Origin: Arachis hypogaea
Taxonomy: Eukaryota > Streptophyta > Magnoliopsida > Fabales > Fabaceae
Reading direction: 5' to 3'
NCBI RefSeq assembly: GCF_003086295.3
Contig: NC_092050.1
Span: 156,122,699 to 156,186,698 of the forward strand
DNA length: 64,000 nt
Within the stretch, counting starts at the first letter, position 1; each line of letters begins with the position of its first letter. The notes below the pieces were generated by a model, which saw nothing but the letters and a program-made list of their open reading frames with translations, was not told where the DNA came from and did no database searches. Positions 23,377-36,904 of the stretch are shown piece after piece. Position numbers and translations under genes: made by a program.

Positions 23377-25720
23377 TACTATTTATCATGGAAGACCAAA
23401 CAGTTATATCTTTATTTGCCACTTTTTCAAATACTTCTTTGGCTTTCTTGATGTTTCCTGATGGTATTCAGTGGTTAAGAGAAGGGGGTTAAATCTTAGC
23501 CCATTTTGTTGAGTATTACTTTCTGCCCTTTGAAATAGCTATAGGAGATTTTTCTTATTTTTGTCTCGTACCTAGCCAAGAGACATTTTCATTTTGTCTC
23601 GTAACCAGATAGGAGATATTTTTCAATTTTGTCTCCTACGCAACGGAACCAGAAATGGAGTAGAAGAGAGAGAGAATCACACCAAGAAGTATCCTAGTTC
23701 AGCTGCTAAGTGCAGTGTAGCCTACATCTAGTCTCCATCACAACAATGATGGAATTTCACTATAATCATCTTAATTACAAACACCAATTCTCCCTAGGAA
23801 CTACCCTTCCTATCTGGGACAAGTCCAGAATCTATTCCCAATCCTGAACTTGACTTGGTCACCTACCAATCTTTCAACTGCTAAGTGCTAACCCAACTTG
23901 TAAGGGGATTCCCACAGAATCATGATACACAACACAGATGTACAAAGGACCTCTAAGACATCTATGGCTTTTCTTTAATTTTGTATCCTCTGCCTTTTTT
24001 TGCTCATTGGCTTTTTCTTACAAACCTCACACTGTTTGCCTTTTTCACCATGAGACTCAAGACAGACAAAACTAAAAAAATACAAAATGAAACACATTGA
24101 AGGAGAAGAACTTCTGTTAGCTTTGGGTAGTTATGAGAACTTTGTGCTTTACTCTCTTTCTCCTTGTCTCAAGCCTTGGCCGTTTACCCTTATTATAGAA
24201 GGGGAAGCTTCCAAAGTTAAAACCGGTCCAACCGAGCCAACTTCTTCTTCTTCAATATCAAAACCAGTTCGGACAGAGAGAAGAGAGGAAATTGAACGCA
24301 AAAACCAACATGCAATTACCTCTCTCTCATCCCTTCTCATCAAGCTTCATCAATCTGAGCTTTCCATCTTGACTTGGTCCTCAAGAAGGATTTTTTATCC
24401 TTGATGAATACTTGATCCTTGACAGCTCCATCTGCTCCACCTCTGCTTCTTCCTCCACGTAGTTACAGTAGCTACCTTCTGTGATGGATGAACAAAAAGG
24501 AGAGACAAGCTTCACCTAAGGGATCTTCTTCTATGACTGAATTAGATCAGATCTTCTACCATTTCTAGGCATGTAATTTTGAGGCTTCTTCACCACATCT
24601 AACCATTAGTGGTAAAGATCTCAGCTATGCCATACTGTAGATCTTCCTTTTGCAAGGGTCATCATCACCTTAGTCGCTTGCTTGTGCATAGCTTCACTGC
24701 TACTGTACTTCTTCTCTGATAGCTTACTTCTTCTTTCTGTGACATGACCGAAAACTAGAGAGAAAAGAGAGAGAGGATTGAAAAGCTTTCAATGGATTTG
24801 ATGAATCAAATTAAAATGAGTAAAATCCCCACTCCCCATGCTTAATAACGTGTGAGAACAATAAAAGCCATCAAATCACTTGCACTTTCTCTTTCATGTT
24901 ACCGAGGCAATTAAAGCTAGTTCATAAAATTTGAATTCTATCAAAGAGGAGAGTGGATATCCGAACCCAATCAAGCACTACTCCTTTCCTTCTTTCTTTT
25001 CAATTCGGACCAAGGTTTGTTGGGCTTGCAACAAACATTAAATATGGGCTTGCACAACAATATCCTGGCCCAAACAATATAATAATTCAGCCGCACATCA
25101 CATAGCAATTTTTTGCCCAAAGCTAAATATTAACATCATATTGGGCTTGTTTAATTTTCAGCCCAGCCACAAAATCTCCATAATAACAAAATTATTAATC
25201 AACTAATGTGAATTAAAATTCAATTTAATAATTTACCATTAATTATTTTTAACAATGTTTGATCATCATCAAATAATTTTGGAGTTTTTCAAACTCATCA
25301 CTTCCATACATGGAGTACATGTGTATGAGAGATGTTTGGACTTGTAGATCAAATTCCAATTCATTTAGAGAAATATAATCTTCCATCTCTTGTGCTACGC
25401 TAATTGATCCAAATCAACACAAGCCTATAAAACAGTGGCAGCTATTAGTCCATCTGGTCTAAAATCTGTCCGTACAAGCCTTCTAAACAAATGCAATGCC
25501 TCCAATGGGTGATCCGAATGGGCATATCTTGCAATCATTGATGTCCATGAGAAAATGCTCTTTTGATAATCAAATCAAATATCCTTCTAGCAGAGGCAAG
25601 GTCAATGACTTTTGCATACATAGTTATTAGCAAATTCAATAGACTTCTCTTTATCGCATTCACATTTGAGTACAAAATAACCTGAGAATACACAAGTCCA
25701 ATTTGAATAATGAACAATTA
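23377..25720 (-). pseudogene. PPR gene relic (left copy), split by an LTR-like insertion
   Basis: 23377-23458 and 25306-25720 are both homologous to the PPR relic at 4795-5400. They would be contiguous without the 23459-25300 insertion. Recognisable residues include FRRLVRTDF-type repeat sequence and LITMYAKVIDLASARRIFDL. The codon for Ser in 'VLSAC' is TAG here and in the right copy, so the gene was already dead. Extra frame breaks (for example near 25560) are absent in the right copy and are probably base-calling errors. Confidence 0.7.
23459..25300 (-). mobile_element. 1.84-kb LTR-like element, TG...CA ends (left copy)
   Basis: Begins TGATGGTATTC and ends AAACTCATCA, so the outer five bases are inverted (TGATG/CATCA) as in LTRs. 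TTTCC precedes and CTTCC follows, a 4-of-5 match as an eroded 5-bp target duplication. The minus strand starts TGATGAGTTTG and holds TTTGATGATGATCAAACATTG, a style common in Copia LTRs. No protease, RT or integrase is visible, so it is a solo LTR or a non-autonomous unit. Pro-rich and Ser-rich frames inside (near 24087-24404) are not recognisable proteins. Confidence 0.7.
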
Positions 25721-25979
25721 TCCTATTGTTTTCATTATTACTTCAGATATCCAAAATTGATTCCTGTGATATAATTTCTTTTTAACACCAAGAGTCGTAT
25801 CGTATTTTTAAAATATGAAACATAATTGACCATTTCAAATATTAGAATGAAATACAAATTGACTTATCAAATCAATTTCAACTACCAACATGAATATTAA
25901 AAATAGTTTTCATCTTAGAAAGTGTACATACTCTTATACCCATTTTACTCCATTTAATTGTTTTACTAATCAATTAATT

Positions 25980-27045
25980 TTTGTGAAAGAGAGGCTTTCC
26001 TTGTAAATCCATGTACCAACATTCTTGTTTTATATTTTTTTTTTTTGATGACATCAAAAGAACTATTCATTGCGTCGTCCGATATAAAAATACATCAATT
26101 GTTGCCCATCTCATTGGACACGGCTAATAGAAGGGTCCAAGTGTGGTTACCAAGATCCTTCACCCAACTTCACCCAAAAGGATATTCAATCATTATACTG
26201 AGCAAAAGAGGAAATCAGAGTAACAGATTCGTTGAGCACTACCAAAAGTTCTGATAAGACTATCATCATTTTCTTGCAGCCAAACAATTGATGTGTTCGA
26301 AATGTTTCAGTGCTGAGGTTAAATGACACAAGTACGTGTTCTTCGAGTTCATTCGTGTCAAACTCGCTACCCCACCAGTGGCATACTCCATTCAAATACG
26401 CTATAGAAGCTTTATCTACATCTTCTTCTTAGTCATTTCAAGATCAAGTTTTTTCCAACAATACTTAGACTATAAATTGCCAAATTGTTAAGCAGGCTCT
26501 TCTAATACCATGGATCATAAATATAATATACACATTGAATCACTTTATAATCATCATCACATTATCATACCAAATCCATGAACTTACATGCCGACCATAC
26601 CGGGCTCATCATCAGTAATACCCGAGGAATAATTTATGCTCGTCGGTTTTGGGATTCCAAAGTCCTATTATTACATCAGGACATGGTCGGTATAGTGACA
26701 TATAATGCCATTAACACATTCTAGAACCTCGCCGGACCATACTCTCAGACAGAGTTGGCAAAACTAATGTAACCATGTTTTCATATCTCTCTCCAGAAAG
26801 TAAATGCACATTATTTCATTATCGACGTTTAACCCCTTTGGTAAAATAATCTCCATAGAAGGAGAGACGATGAGTGGGCAGTTTTAGATTTTAAATTCTC
26901 GTAGTACATGCTCTTAAATGAGGATTCTCAAGTAAATTAGCCAAGACTTTCGCACGCAGCTAAATCGTTTCAAGGATTTAACGGTAATTTGTTGAATTCC
27001 AGTGCAGATCATAGAATTTTTCGTAGGTGCCATTTGCATTGAAAA
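25980..27045 (-). pseudogene. F-box gene, left copy with many frame breaks
   Basis: Base-for-base the same gene as 41313-42467 but with many one- or few-base losses, such as in the ATATTTTTTTTTTTTGATG stretch near 26030 and the lost CAT/TTC duplets from 26100 to 27000. This lies within 2.2 kb of the contig end. The pattern is that of raw long-read error, not of biological decay. Use the right copy for the gene. Confidence 0.8.
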
Positions 27046-28114
27046 AAAAAAAAATGGAAAAAATGAGATAAGTCTTGTTTGCTTACTTTAAAATATAAGA
27101 ACAATAAATAGATCCAACATAAAGTTGAAAAATTCAATGGACTACTTTCTAGCTCTATTTGTTTCTCTCCTAATCAAGATCTCTAATATATAGGACTAAA
27201 CATCAAACCAATCAAATGATTGATTGGAAATATATATAGCAAATCTAAATAGAAGAAGAAAAAAAAAGGAAGCCGATATAAATTGTAAATTGTAAGTACT
27301 TGAATTGCATTTGCAATCACAAACATAAATGTATAATTATTATTATAGGCGTAGTTTATTCTTACCAATACTAGATTCTACTGGTTAAAAAGAAATAAGC
27401 ATTTTAAACTGAAAATAACTACTATCATTAGTTACTTTGTTGAAAAAAAAAATAAAAAAAATTGAAAGTGAAATAAAACACATAATTGAAAAAAAACAAA
27501 AATCAATAAAAAAAAAGAGATGTATTCTATTATTTAATGAAAGAATCAAGTCCCGTAGAATAATGAAACAAGGTGCACAGCTAGGACAAAGGGAATAAGG
27601 TGTCCATGCCACCAGTGTGTGAAACCATGGAAGTGTATATGTTTAAGGTTTGAGTAAAGAACCCAGTATTAGTAGAATCTCGAATCAAGTTTCATAGGTA
27701 AAGGGGGCTTTTTGAAACTGCTAAGTAATGCAGAACGCACTGCCATTTGAATAATGGACAATTATCTGATTTGTTTTCATTACTACCTTAGATATCTGAA
27801 ATTGATTCTGTGATATAATTGAGGGTTTACACCGTAAGATAATTAAATTACACCAATGTCCTAAGTGAATTAGTTTACATACATGTCCTAAAATAAATTT
27901 ATATAAATCGAATCAATTGAATTCAATTTTATACTCTTTCAATGTAAATCAACTAAAGTAAATTTATAATTTACTATATATATGTTATATCAATCTTGAT
28001 TCGATTTACTTGTATATGTAATAAATTGAATCTAGTTTATTGGATTTAGTACTACTACATAGTAATATAGTATTAACATTTTTGTCAATAAAAAAATACT
28101 CATTTCAATTCAAA
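27046..28114. other. Spacer upstream of the F-box gene, low sequence quality
   Basis: AT-rich; equivalent of 42470-43604. No gene seen. Ends abruptly at the N run. Confidence 0.6.
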
Positions 28115-29114
28115 NNNNNNNNNNNNNNNNNNNNNNNNNNNNNNNNNNNNNNNNNNNNNNNNNNNNNNNNNNNNNNNNNNNNNNNNNNNNNNNNNNNNNN
28201 NNNNNNNNNNNNNNNNNNNNNNNNNNNNNNNNNNNNNNNNNNNNNNNNNNNNNNNNNNNNNNNNNNNNNNNNNNNNNNNNNNNNNNNNNNNNNNNNNNNN
28301 NNNNNNNNNNNNNNNNNNNNNNNNNNNNNNNNNNNNNNNNNNNNNNNNNNNNNNNNNNNNNNNNNNNNNNNNNNNNNNNNNNNNNNNNNNNNNNNNNNNN
28401 NNNNNNNNNNNNNNNNNNNNNNNNNNNNNNNNNNNNNNNNNNNNNNNNNNNNNNNNNNNNNNNNNNNNNNNNNNNNNNNNNNNNNNNNNNNNNNNNNNNN
28501 NNNNNNNNNNNNNNNNNNNNNNNNNNNNNNNNNNNNNNNNNNNNNNNNNNNNNNNNNNNNNNNNNNNNNNNNNNNNNNNNNNNNNNNNNNNNNNNNNNNN
28601 NNNNNNNNNNNNNNNNNNNNNNNNNNNNNNNNNNNNNNNNNNNNNNNNNNNNNNNNNNNNNNNNNNNNNNNNNNNNNNNNNNNNNNNNNNNNNNNNNNNN
28701 NNNNNNNNNNNNNNNNNNNNNNNNNNNNNNNNNNNNNNNNNNNNNNNNNNNNNNNNNNNNNNNNNNNNNNNNNNNNNNNNNNNNNNNNNNNNNNNNNNNN
28801 NNNNNNNNNNNNNNNNNNNNNNNNNNNNNNNNNNNNNNNNNNNNNNNNNNNNNNNNNNNNNNNNNNNNNNNNNNNNNNNNNNNNNNNNNNNNNNNNNNNN
28901 NNNNNNNNNNNNNNNNNNNNNNNNNNNNNNNNNNNNNNNNNNNNNNNNNNNNNNNNNNNNNNNNNNNNNNNNNNNNNNNNNNNNNNNNNNNNNNNNNNNN
29001 NNNNNNNNNNNNNNNNNNNNNNNNNNNNNNNNNNNNNNNNNNNNNNNNNNNNNNNNNNNNNNNNNNNNNNNNNNNNNNNNNNNNNNNNNNNNNNNNNNNN
29101 NNNNNNNNNNNNNN
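28115..29114. other. Assembly gap, exactly 1000 N
   Basis: A round-number N run is a scaffolding placeholder of unknown true size. Open frames called across it are meaningless. Since the two flanks overlap by 14.3 kb, the true gap may be negative. Confidence 0.98.
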
Positions 29115-30585
29115 ATGGATCAAAATGGAAATCTATGTTAAATCTCTTGCCAAGCTGTTTCACAGTAAGTATCTATTATTCCGTACTTTTTTTTCCCCCA
29201 CAATTCTGTTTATTCAACCTGAAAAAAATGGATGAAGGATACATAAGTACATGAGGCAAGAGATCTTTATAAGAACAATAAACAAACAGAGGAAAACAAA
29301 CAAACTAGTTAATGACTGATTGGTGTAAATTATCTTAATTCTATTATATGTCTAACATGTCGTATCTTTCGGTTACCTCTATGTGGATTTTTTGTTACAA
29401 TATATAAGACACTTAAACTCTTAAAAGTTATGTCACTGCAATTTGCCTTTGAGCATTTTCATGTTGATAGACTACACATGTTTACACCATCAAATCATTA
29501 TCATAGTTATAAACAGCTATAGCTTTGTTTGGCTCGAGAAGTAACGGGTGTTATTCCGTTTCTAAAGGTTCCTCTCACTTTGGCAATTAAGGATAGTATC
29601 CCTCAAAGGACAATGCGTTTACAACTAATAGCCCCCTCCTTTCTGATAATTTGTGGGTTATGGTTTCACATTAATGCCTGATAAGACTTCAACCTGGAAT
29701 CATGTGTTAGAGATCACAAAATAACTAATCACGCATCGCCCTGTTCTGCTCAATCGACTTAAGGTATATAGCCCCATTTCCATTTGGTTTAAGTTATGAA
29801 TGAATTTTGTTAAAATCAATTTTAACCTCTGCTGTTTGAATTTACATTCTTTAGATATATCTTGTTTCTTTCTCTTTTAAAGTTGTTAGAGGGTGCATGT
29901 TCCTTTTCATTTTTTTGTTTAATTTTAGTCCAAGCCTAACTTTGCATGTCTTCTGAAAAAGATTATAGATATCTCTACAGGAAAGCAAACTGAGAAGCTT
30001 AGTAGCTCACGAACTCATGAGTGCATAAGCAATTCCATGGATGCTTGGCTGAAAAGGAGAATTGGATTCTCGGACTGGTGCTCCATACATGGGGTTAAAC
30101 AAGAATGTGGACACTGATACCTCTGCTTCAAATGATAGCACAAGGATATCAGTTTGGTTCGGGGCTAACACCCCAAAACCAACATGGGGCAAGTCTATAG
30201 TAGAACCAGTTAGGAATCGTTTTCTTTCGGATGAGCATCATCTCCTCTTGTCAATAGTATTAAAGAGCAGCAGCCAAAGTTTTGACCAACTGTCAACACC
30301 TTTTTCTAGAGGCTTACATAATGCAAGAAACTGAGGATTTGAAAGAACTTCCAGCATCTTCCATAGAGAATGAGAATAGAGATGAAACACGGGGAAGAGA
30401 AGACAGAGGATATTACTGTCTATCAACCACAAACACTCTATTCTCTGCTTATGGATAAAACAAGTTAGTCCATCTGAACAGAAAAAAATCGGGAAGAGGG
30501 AAAAGATGTTTGATTTGCGAAAGAGGATGAGCGAGAAGTTGGAAGAAAAGAGGCGTCACTTTGTTGAAAAGATGAGAGGACCATG
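29115..30585 (+). pseudogene. SMP-domain gene tail, right copy
   Basis: Starts mid-exon at the base matching 13788 and carries the SMP C-terminal half and tail (FDLRKRMSEKLEEKRRHFVEKM, stop at about 30585). Many single-base losses and gains relative to 13788-15257 break every exon. The TGA in the AAACTGAGAAG context is shared with the left copy. Not a second gene. Confidence 0.8.
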
Positions 30586-31721
30586 AGAAAATGAGAACAA
30601 AAGTAGAGATCAGAACTCTGATTTCTGTTACTGATTGTTGATCATGTCAGATATTAGCAACCATTCTTAAAAGAATCTTTGATGATGAATTGTACATCTT
30701 ATAGGTTCTTAGAGATCTAATTTAACTAGATGTATACTTTACTAAGTGACAGAAATTACTGTTAATGCATTCCATGGAGTTACAAATCCACAGTGGTAAA
30801 CATAGAAGATTCATTTAATTGTTGATTAACAAATTATATGACACAGACATGCCATAGAGATTACAGAGAAATGATATACAATTCATATACCCTCTCATTT
30901 GAAGGGTGAGTTTCTTTTCAATTTGTTTGTTGCTTACATTTTCTCTTTGCTCCTATCAGTGCTTATCACATATAGGGTTTGTCACACAAATAAAAACTTC
31001 CATCTTGCTAGCTTAATAAACAAGTTATTGCCCTACAGACAATACTAAGATTTGCACTAAAATATGCCTTTGGAAGGGAAGCCTTGAAGCAACAGTGAGC
31101 TTCAATGTCGTGAGTTCAAGCCGTGAAGTCAGCCATTGACGCAATTGTTAGGTTAGGCCGCCTACATTATCGGATAGAAATGGCAGAAAATTGCAGTTCT
31201 GCTGTGACAAGTTGGTTAAAAAAGGCGTTAAGTTAGTTGACAACTGTAAGTCAATGCAGCAGATGTCAGTGCAGTTAGTGTGGCTGTTTTATAAGATTTA
31301 CAATGAGTAATGCCCAAAATGGTCCCTGAATATCAAATTGGTATTCAATTTAGTCCTTGATTTTTGTAAATGACCAACTAAATCCCTTAAATTCAGAAAC
31401 GTGCGTCTCCGTTAGTCCCTCGCAGAAGTGCCGTCTAAACGTTGCTGATGTGGAACGTTAACTGCCATGGGGCATTCCAGCTGTATGCTGATGTGTGCTG
31501 ATGTGTGCCAAGGTTGAATTTGATTCAAATTGGTATCTGGAATTGCCTAATATTACCCAAATTAGTCCATTTCAATTATAAAACCCTAATTGTCTTCCCT
31601 TCTTCAAACTGTATGCTATGTTCTTCTGTTCTTCGACTCTCCTTCTCTTCTTCGAGTCTCCTTCTCTTCTTTGACCTCTCTTCTTCGCCCTAAAACCCAA
31701 ATTGATTTCTTGTCTGTGTGA

Positions 31722-32246
31722 GTGATGATGGCTGTGGCGAGAAAAGCCAAAGTAGCTCAAGTAGGAACAACTCTGCAGGCAGACCTTATGGCAACAAAAG
31801 GAATGCGCAATAGGGGAGGTAAGAACGCTGTTTTCTGTAATTGCAGGCTTCGAACGGTGATGAAGTACTCAACAATGGCAGAAAATCCTGGTAGACCATT
31901 TTATGGTTGTCCCAACTATGAGGTAAGGTTATGGCTGTGAAGAAAATGTTAAGATGGTTTGAGTTTGAGTTTGGATTCACCTGCAATTTTTACTTTGCAG
32001 TATGGAATTCATTGTAATTTTTTTGCTAGGCTGATGGATGTGAAGAATAAGTTTGTGCAACACCCATTTCCACTAGAAGTTTTGCATGAGTTATGTTGGA
32101 GGATGACAAGCTTGGAGAGTGATGTTAAGACCGTGAAGATGATGACAATAGTGCTGCTGGCTTTTGTAGTTACTTTTGGTGTGTGTTTAGGTTTAGTTTG
32201 TTGGGGTTTATATTCAACAAATGATGATTATGTTATGAAATTTTAA
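31722..32246 (+). CDS. GRF zinc-finger/membrane protein of the MULE (right copy)
   Basis: Exon 2 (32001-32246) is intact here. It reads YGIHCNFFARLMDVKNK, then a helix with LHELCWRMTSLESDVKTVK, a membrane segment and NDDYVMKF before the stop. Exon 1 has two opposite one-base changes (near 31734 and 31797) that scramble its first residues but restore the frame before the zinc finger (FCNCRLRTV...NPGRPFYGCPNYE). The left copy has the correct-looking exon 1. Small zinc-finger proteins of this build are not part of classic MURA. Position and direction recall mudrB of maize MuDR, but I see no sequence likeness to MURB. Confidence 0.7.
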
Positions 32247-32666
32247 GTGGTATGTAATGTCTTGATGAAGATGGAATGAAATGAAATGAAACACTAATTT
32301 GACATGAGTTCACTCTTGATGCTGTACTTATTCTGCCTAAAATTGTGTTCAACTAAACCAGAAAGAGATAAATCATAACATGAACTAAACCAAAAACTTC
32401 ATTAATTAACATAACTAATTCTGGAATATGGAACAAGTGTTGTTTATGCTAAAGCACATTGTGCATAACATACTATCACAACCCAAAACATCATAGGCCA
32501 TAACAACATTCAAAGGCCATGCATACAGGTTTCAAAGGTTACATTACAAAAAGACAGGATTGTTTAACCATAGCATTCAACTACAACAACATAAACTCAA
32601 AAAGCCACTACACTTTGTGCTAGTTAGACATTTTTCTTGGTGGTGAATCCTGAGTTGGAACAAATT

Positions 32667-35600
32667 TCAAGAGGCCAGTTTTTCAGAGGTTGCTGCACTA
32701 GCTCCTTGAATAGTCTCTCTTGAAATCTCAGTTGGATGTAGAGCAGCCGCAATAGTAGCAGCAGTGGATGAAGTTGTCCTCTTGACAGGGAGTTTGTCTA
32801 TGTGTCTCTCACTTTTAGTTCTCAGATGTCCTTCTTGGCATTCTTTATAGTCTTTGCAGCCTATGATATCAATAACAACAATAATCATATTAGCTGACCA
32901 AAAACATATCCTCTCAAGTTAACAAGAAAATGGATTTGTTTGTTTCCTGATTTATTAACTCAAGCTCTAATTTTGATTAATGTTTTTAATACTATTATTA
33001 CCTGAGTTGCAGGTTCTTGTCCTCCTTCAGCACCAACCTCACATTCTTCAGTAACAACCTCACCTTCGTTACCTTTAGAACCAGTGTCACCCTTATTTGC
33101 ACTATCTTCAGCAGCCTTTGTAGCAGCTGCTAGCTCATCAGCCTTTTGTTTCTTTTCTATTCTACAATTCCTTGTTATGTGACCAACATCTCCACATGTC
33201 CCGCAGGTGAATTTGCCATATTTTCTCTTCAATTTTGTTGCAGTGCGCTCTTGGCTCCCCCGAAAAGGTGCCTCATGTGCATCTTTTTTCTCGCATAATG
33301 TGATGGCCTACCACGAGGTTTGCTCCTTACAGGTGGTAAACAATGGAGGTATTCTGATGTTTTCCACAACTGTTGGCCTCTTACCGGGTTGATATGGTAT
33401 TCATAAGTCTTGTTGTATGAGCCCATTGTTAGCCATGCATGGACATAATTCTCGGGTCTACCATTCATGACTGAAATTGCAGCTATTGCATGACGACAAG
33501 GTAACCCTAGCACATAATAAATTTGAGTAACTAAGTGTGTTGATAGGTATACTACCGTGAAATTACAAAAAAAAAAATAAAAATAAAATAAAATATAACT
33601 TACCCGATAACTGCCAAGACCTACAGCTACATGTTTGGTTTCCCAAATCAACCACCACATTATGTGGTTCACCATGCACTTCAAACATGACTTCAGCCGC
33701 ATCTCCAGACCACATTGTGTATGATACCTGCTGTAATGCCTTTCCTTTGCAAGTCTACTTTGTTGAATCGGAGGTAAGTGTCCCACATGGCTAGAGAGTT
33801 TCAGTTTGTTCATTGCCATTCTAGTTATGGCATACCTCCTAACCTCCTCCAGTAAAGTCAAGACGGGCTTGCATCTGTATGGTTTGGTGCAGCGTTGAAC
33901 ACCTCACACATGTTGTTGTAGACATTGTCAACCTTTGGAAAGTCCTTGTAGTGAGCCCTGGTCCATGCCTGCCTAGGAAACTTGTCTAAATATGCCCACG
34001 CCTTCTCATTCACCCTCTTTATAGACTGTATATGTCCGTTGAATTCCTAGACAGTCATTGCTCTAACACACTTCCAAAGCAAACTCTTCAAGTGTGAGTC
34101 CTTCCATTGTTTCTGAAAGTTTTGCCAAAGGTGCCACGCACAGAAGCAGTGATGCGCACCTGGCATAACCTCACGCAATGCTGGAATTAAACCCTACAAG
34201 ATAACAAAATAGTCACTTAAAAACATGAGCAAATAACAAATTCTTGATTTTTACGAGTTATATAATAATAAATTGAAAAACAGGGTCTAATTTGAACTTA
34301 TGCGCTTAAGAATTCTTAAATTCTGCAATTGGAATAACAATAGTAGACTAAATGAAGTTGATTGCATAAAAAATCCAGCAAGGCTAATCAAGTTTTTAAC
34401 CAAGTTTCTATACTATACAAATCCAGCAAGGCTAGTACAATGCTATTTGAAACAAATTGAAATTAAAATGAATTATTTTGTTCTGAATCAATTATTAATA
34501 TACAAAATAGTCCTTCAAATTTTGTTCATTAATTCAAAATGGTCCTTAAAATCATATAACGTGCCTCTAATTGAAGCATATAGGTTACCTTCTGCATGTC
34601 AGAGATGAAGCACCAACCATGCTCTGTCTGATCTCCAATGTCTTCATGCAAGAGCTCCAAGAACCATGCAATTGGGTACACATGATTATTCGCGTTCTGA
34701 CCCATGGCACACAGCAGCCATCCTCCATAATAGGTCTTCAAAAAAGCCCCATCAAGTCCTATCAAGGGTCTACAGCCACCCACAAAACCTTTCTTGCATC
34801 CATGCAAACAGACATAAAACCTTTCAAATACACCTTCTCCATTAGGCATTGGACTAACACCCAACTTGACAGTTGAAACCGGATTAGATCTCAATAGCTC
34901 CTCTGCATAATCTCTGAGTTTAGCATATTCTGCAGCTTCATCACCCCTTACTATTTTTCTTGCATCACCCAAAGCTCTTGTAATTGTAGTCCTAGACAGT
35001 TGTATTCTAGTTTTTGCTTTAAAGTAATTAAAAACCTCACAGTGTCTAAATGTTGGGAGCTTCCTAACCTTCTTAACAAGTACATCAGTTACCCAAGACC
35101 TAGTTGCACATCTATTCTTGAAAGTTCTCTCACATGTATGATCATCATTAAAGGTCTTAATCCGCCAACATCCATTCGGTTTGCTATAAGAACAAAACAC
35201 CATCCAGGGACAATCTTCATTCTTGCATACCACCCTACATCTAGTAGTATCATTTTTCTTGTACCTTACACCCCTACCCTCTTGTAATGTATAATTTCTA
35301 ACCCCTTTCTTAAAAACATCCCTAGTGGTAAACTCCATACCTAGCTCTAATCTCACATGTCCAAACTTGGCAGTATCATTGAAGATGAGATTCACAGCTG
35401 GGTCTACTTCATCCTCAAAGTCTGGTGGAGTCTTCAGTTCATCAGATTTCCAGCTATCATCAGAAAAAGACACTGCCATACAGATTCATGCATTACATCA
35501 CCAACAGAAAAAGAATGAAATCAACACATATGCACATTAATTGTAATATACGTTATATACATTGCAAGTTTTCTTCTTTCTCATCATCATCTACCTCCTT

Positions 35601-36904
35601 CTCATAATCAGATGCATCCATTGAAGGGGGACGAGAAGTATCTTCATCATTAATAACCTTTTCTTGCCTTTGTCATTGTCACTGCCAGTCTTCCTTTTTC
35701 TCCTATCGCTGGTAGGACCAACATCATCATTGTTGTCACTGCTTGAGTCCACAGAGTCAAGTGGCATGTGTGGCTTGTATAAACTGTCCTCTGCAGACTC
35801 ATAAGAATCAGATGAGCTATCAATATTCAAATGAACTGGCTCCTTGCTTGCTTGTTTCCTCCAACCTTGTGATCTTGTGATATACCTTCTTAGCATTTTT
35901 GTAGATGTATTGAATTTAAAGTTAATAGGCTTGGATTGTTTCTTTAATGCGCTGTCTTTTTTTTTATTTGTGCATTGTTGGTTGAGGGAGTGGGTTGAGA
36001 GCAAACTTTCTGAGATATGAGTTTAGATGTAATGGGATTTGGTTGGGATAGAGATTTAGGGAACTTCGCCTGTGAACATGATTTGTGGACATTAAAATTG
36101 AGGGCAGTTGATTTTCGTGGAATGGGATTGGAGGGAGTGGGCTAAGGGGCAGTGGGCTTGGGAACAATGGGCTTGGAGGCAGTGGGCTAGAGGGCAATGG
36201 GCTTGGGAGCAATGGGCTATGTCACAGTGGGCTGGGGGCAGTGGGCTTGGGAACAATGGGCTTGGAGGCAGTGGGCTGGGGGCAATGGGCTTGGGAGCAA
36301 TGGGTTGTGTCACAGTGGGCTGGGGGCAGTGGGCTTGGAAGTAATGGGCTTGGAGGCAGTAGGCTGGGGGGCAGTGGGTTGGGGGGCAGTGGGTAGGGGA
36401 CAGTGGACTTGGTGCAGTGGATTTCAGTTCAACTGGGATAAAGGTAATTGGTTCTTCAAGTTGACTTAATATTGTGCTGGTTTTCTTCACAGATTCAACA
36501 CCTTCTACTCTATCTTCTTCCATGCCTTCCATTCCGACCTTCTGGCCTTTAGCATGATCCTCGTCAGGCAACTCCATTACATCAATTATATCCGGAATCG
36601 AAGGTCCGTGCTCAAAATAGATGTGGATGATGTTGTTATTCTCATGACAGTGCTTGATCATACTAACAAGGTCCTGGTCCACTTGCAATCTCCTAAGACC
36701 AAACTCCAACCTATCTTTAGGGTCCAAAAACCAACATGCTTCAGCCTTAGCATACCCCAATTCTCTATAATAACCTGTTACCGCAAACATGTCAAGATAG
36801 TCTTCATCGACTCCAACCCATTCATCATACAAGTCAGATGTGTAGATAAAATTTCCACCAGGATCTGTCTCAAACGTTCCACCATGGTGGAAAACAAGTT
36901 TCAA
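32667..36904 (-). CDS. MURA-type MULE transposase (right copy)
   Basis: As 17357-21596, with the PB1-like plus Pro-rich exon open over 270 codons (36904-36092), which shows the repeat block is translated in frame with the N-terminal domain. The catalytic exon 35479-34589 is unchanged. Frame breaks near 33290, 33715 and 33889 (one base each) damage the SWIM-side exons in this copy but not in the left copy. The TAG between MTV and EFNG (near 34049) is shared. Confidence 0.85.

Larger units (their letters stand above)
13788..28114 (+). repeat. Left copy of a 14.3-kb direct duplication
   Basis: Matches 29115-43604 from end to end in the same orientation. It begins exactly at the base matching the first base after the N run and ends exactly at the last base before it. 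Differences are mostly one-base indels in short runs, becoming dense from about 25300 to 28114. Most simply the 3' end of one contig that overlaps the next. Confidence 0.9.

Noticed and set aside
28040..29254. Long open frames over the gap
   Set aside because: They consist of X residues from the N run and have no meaning.
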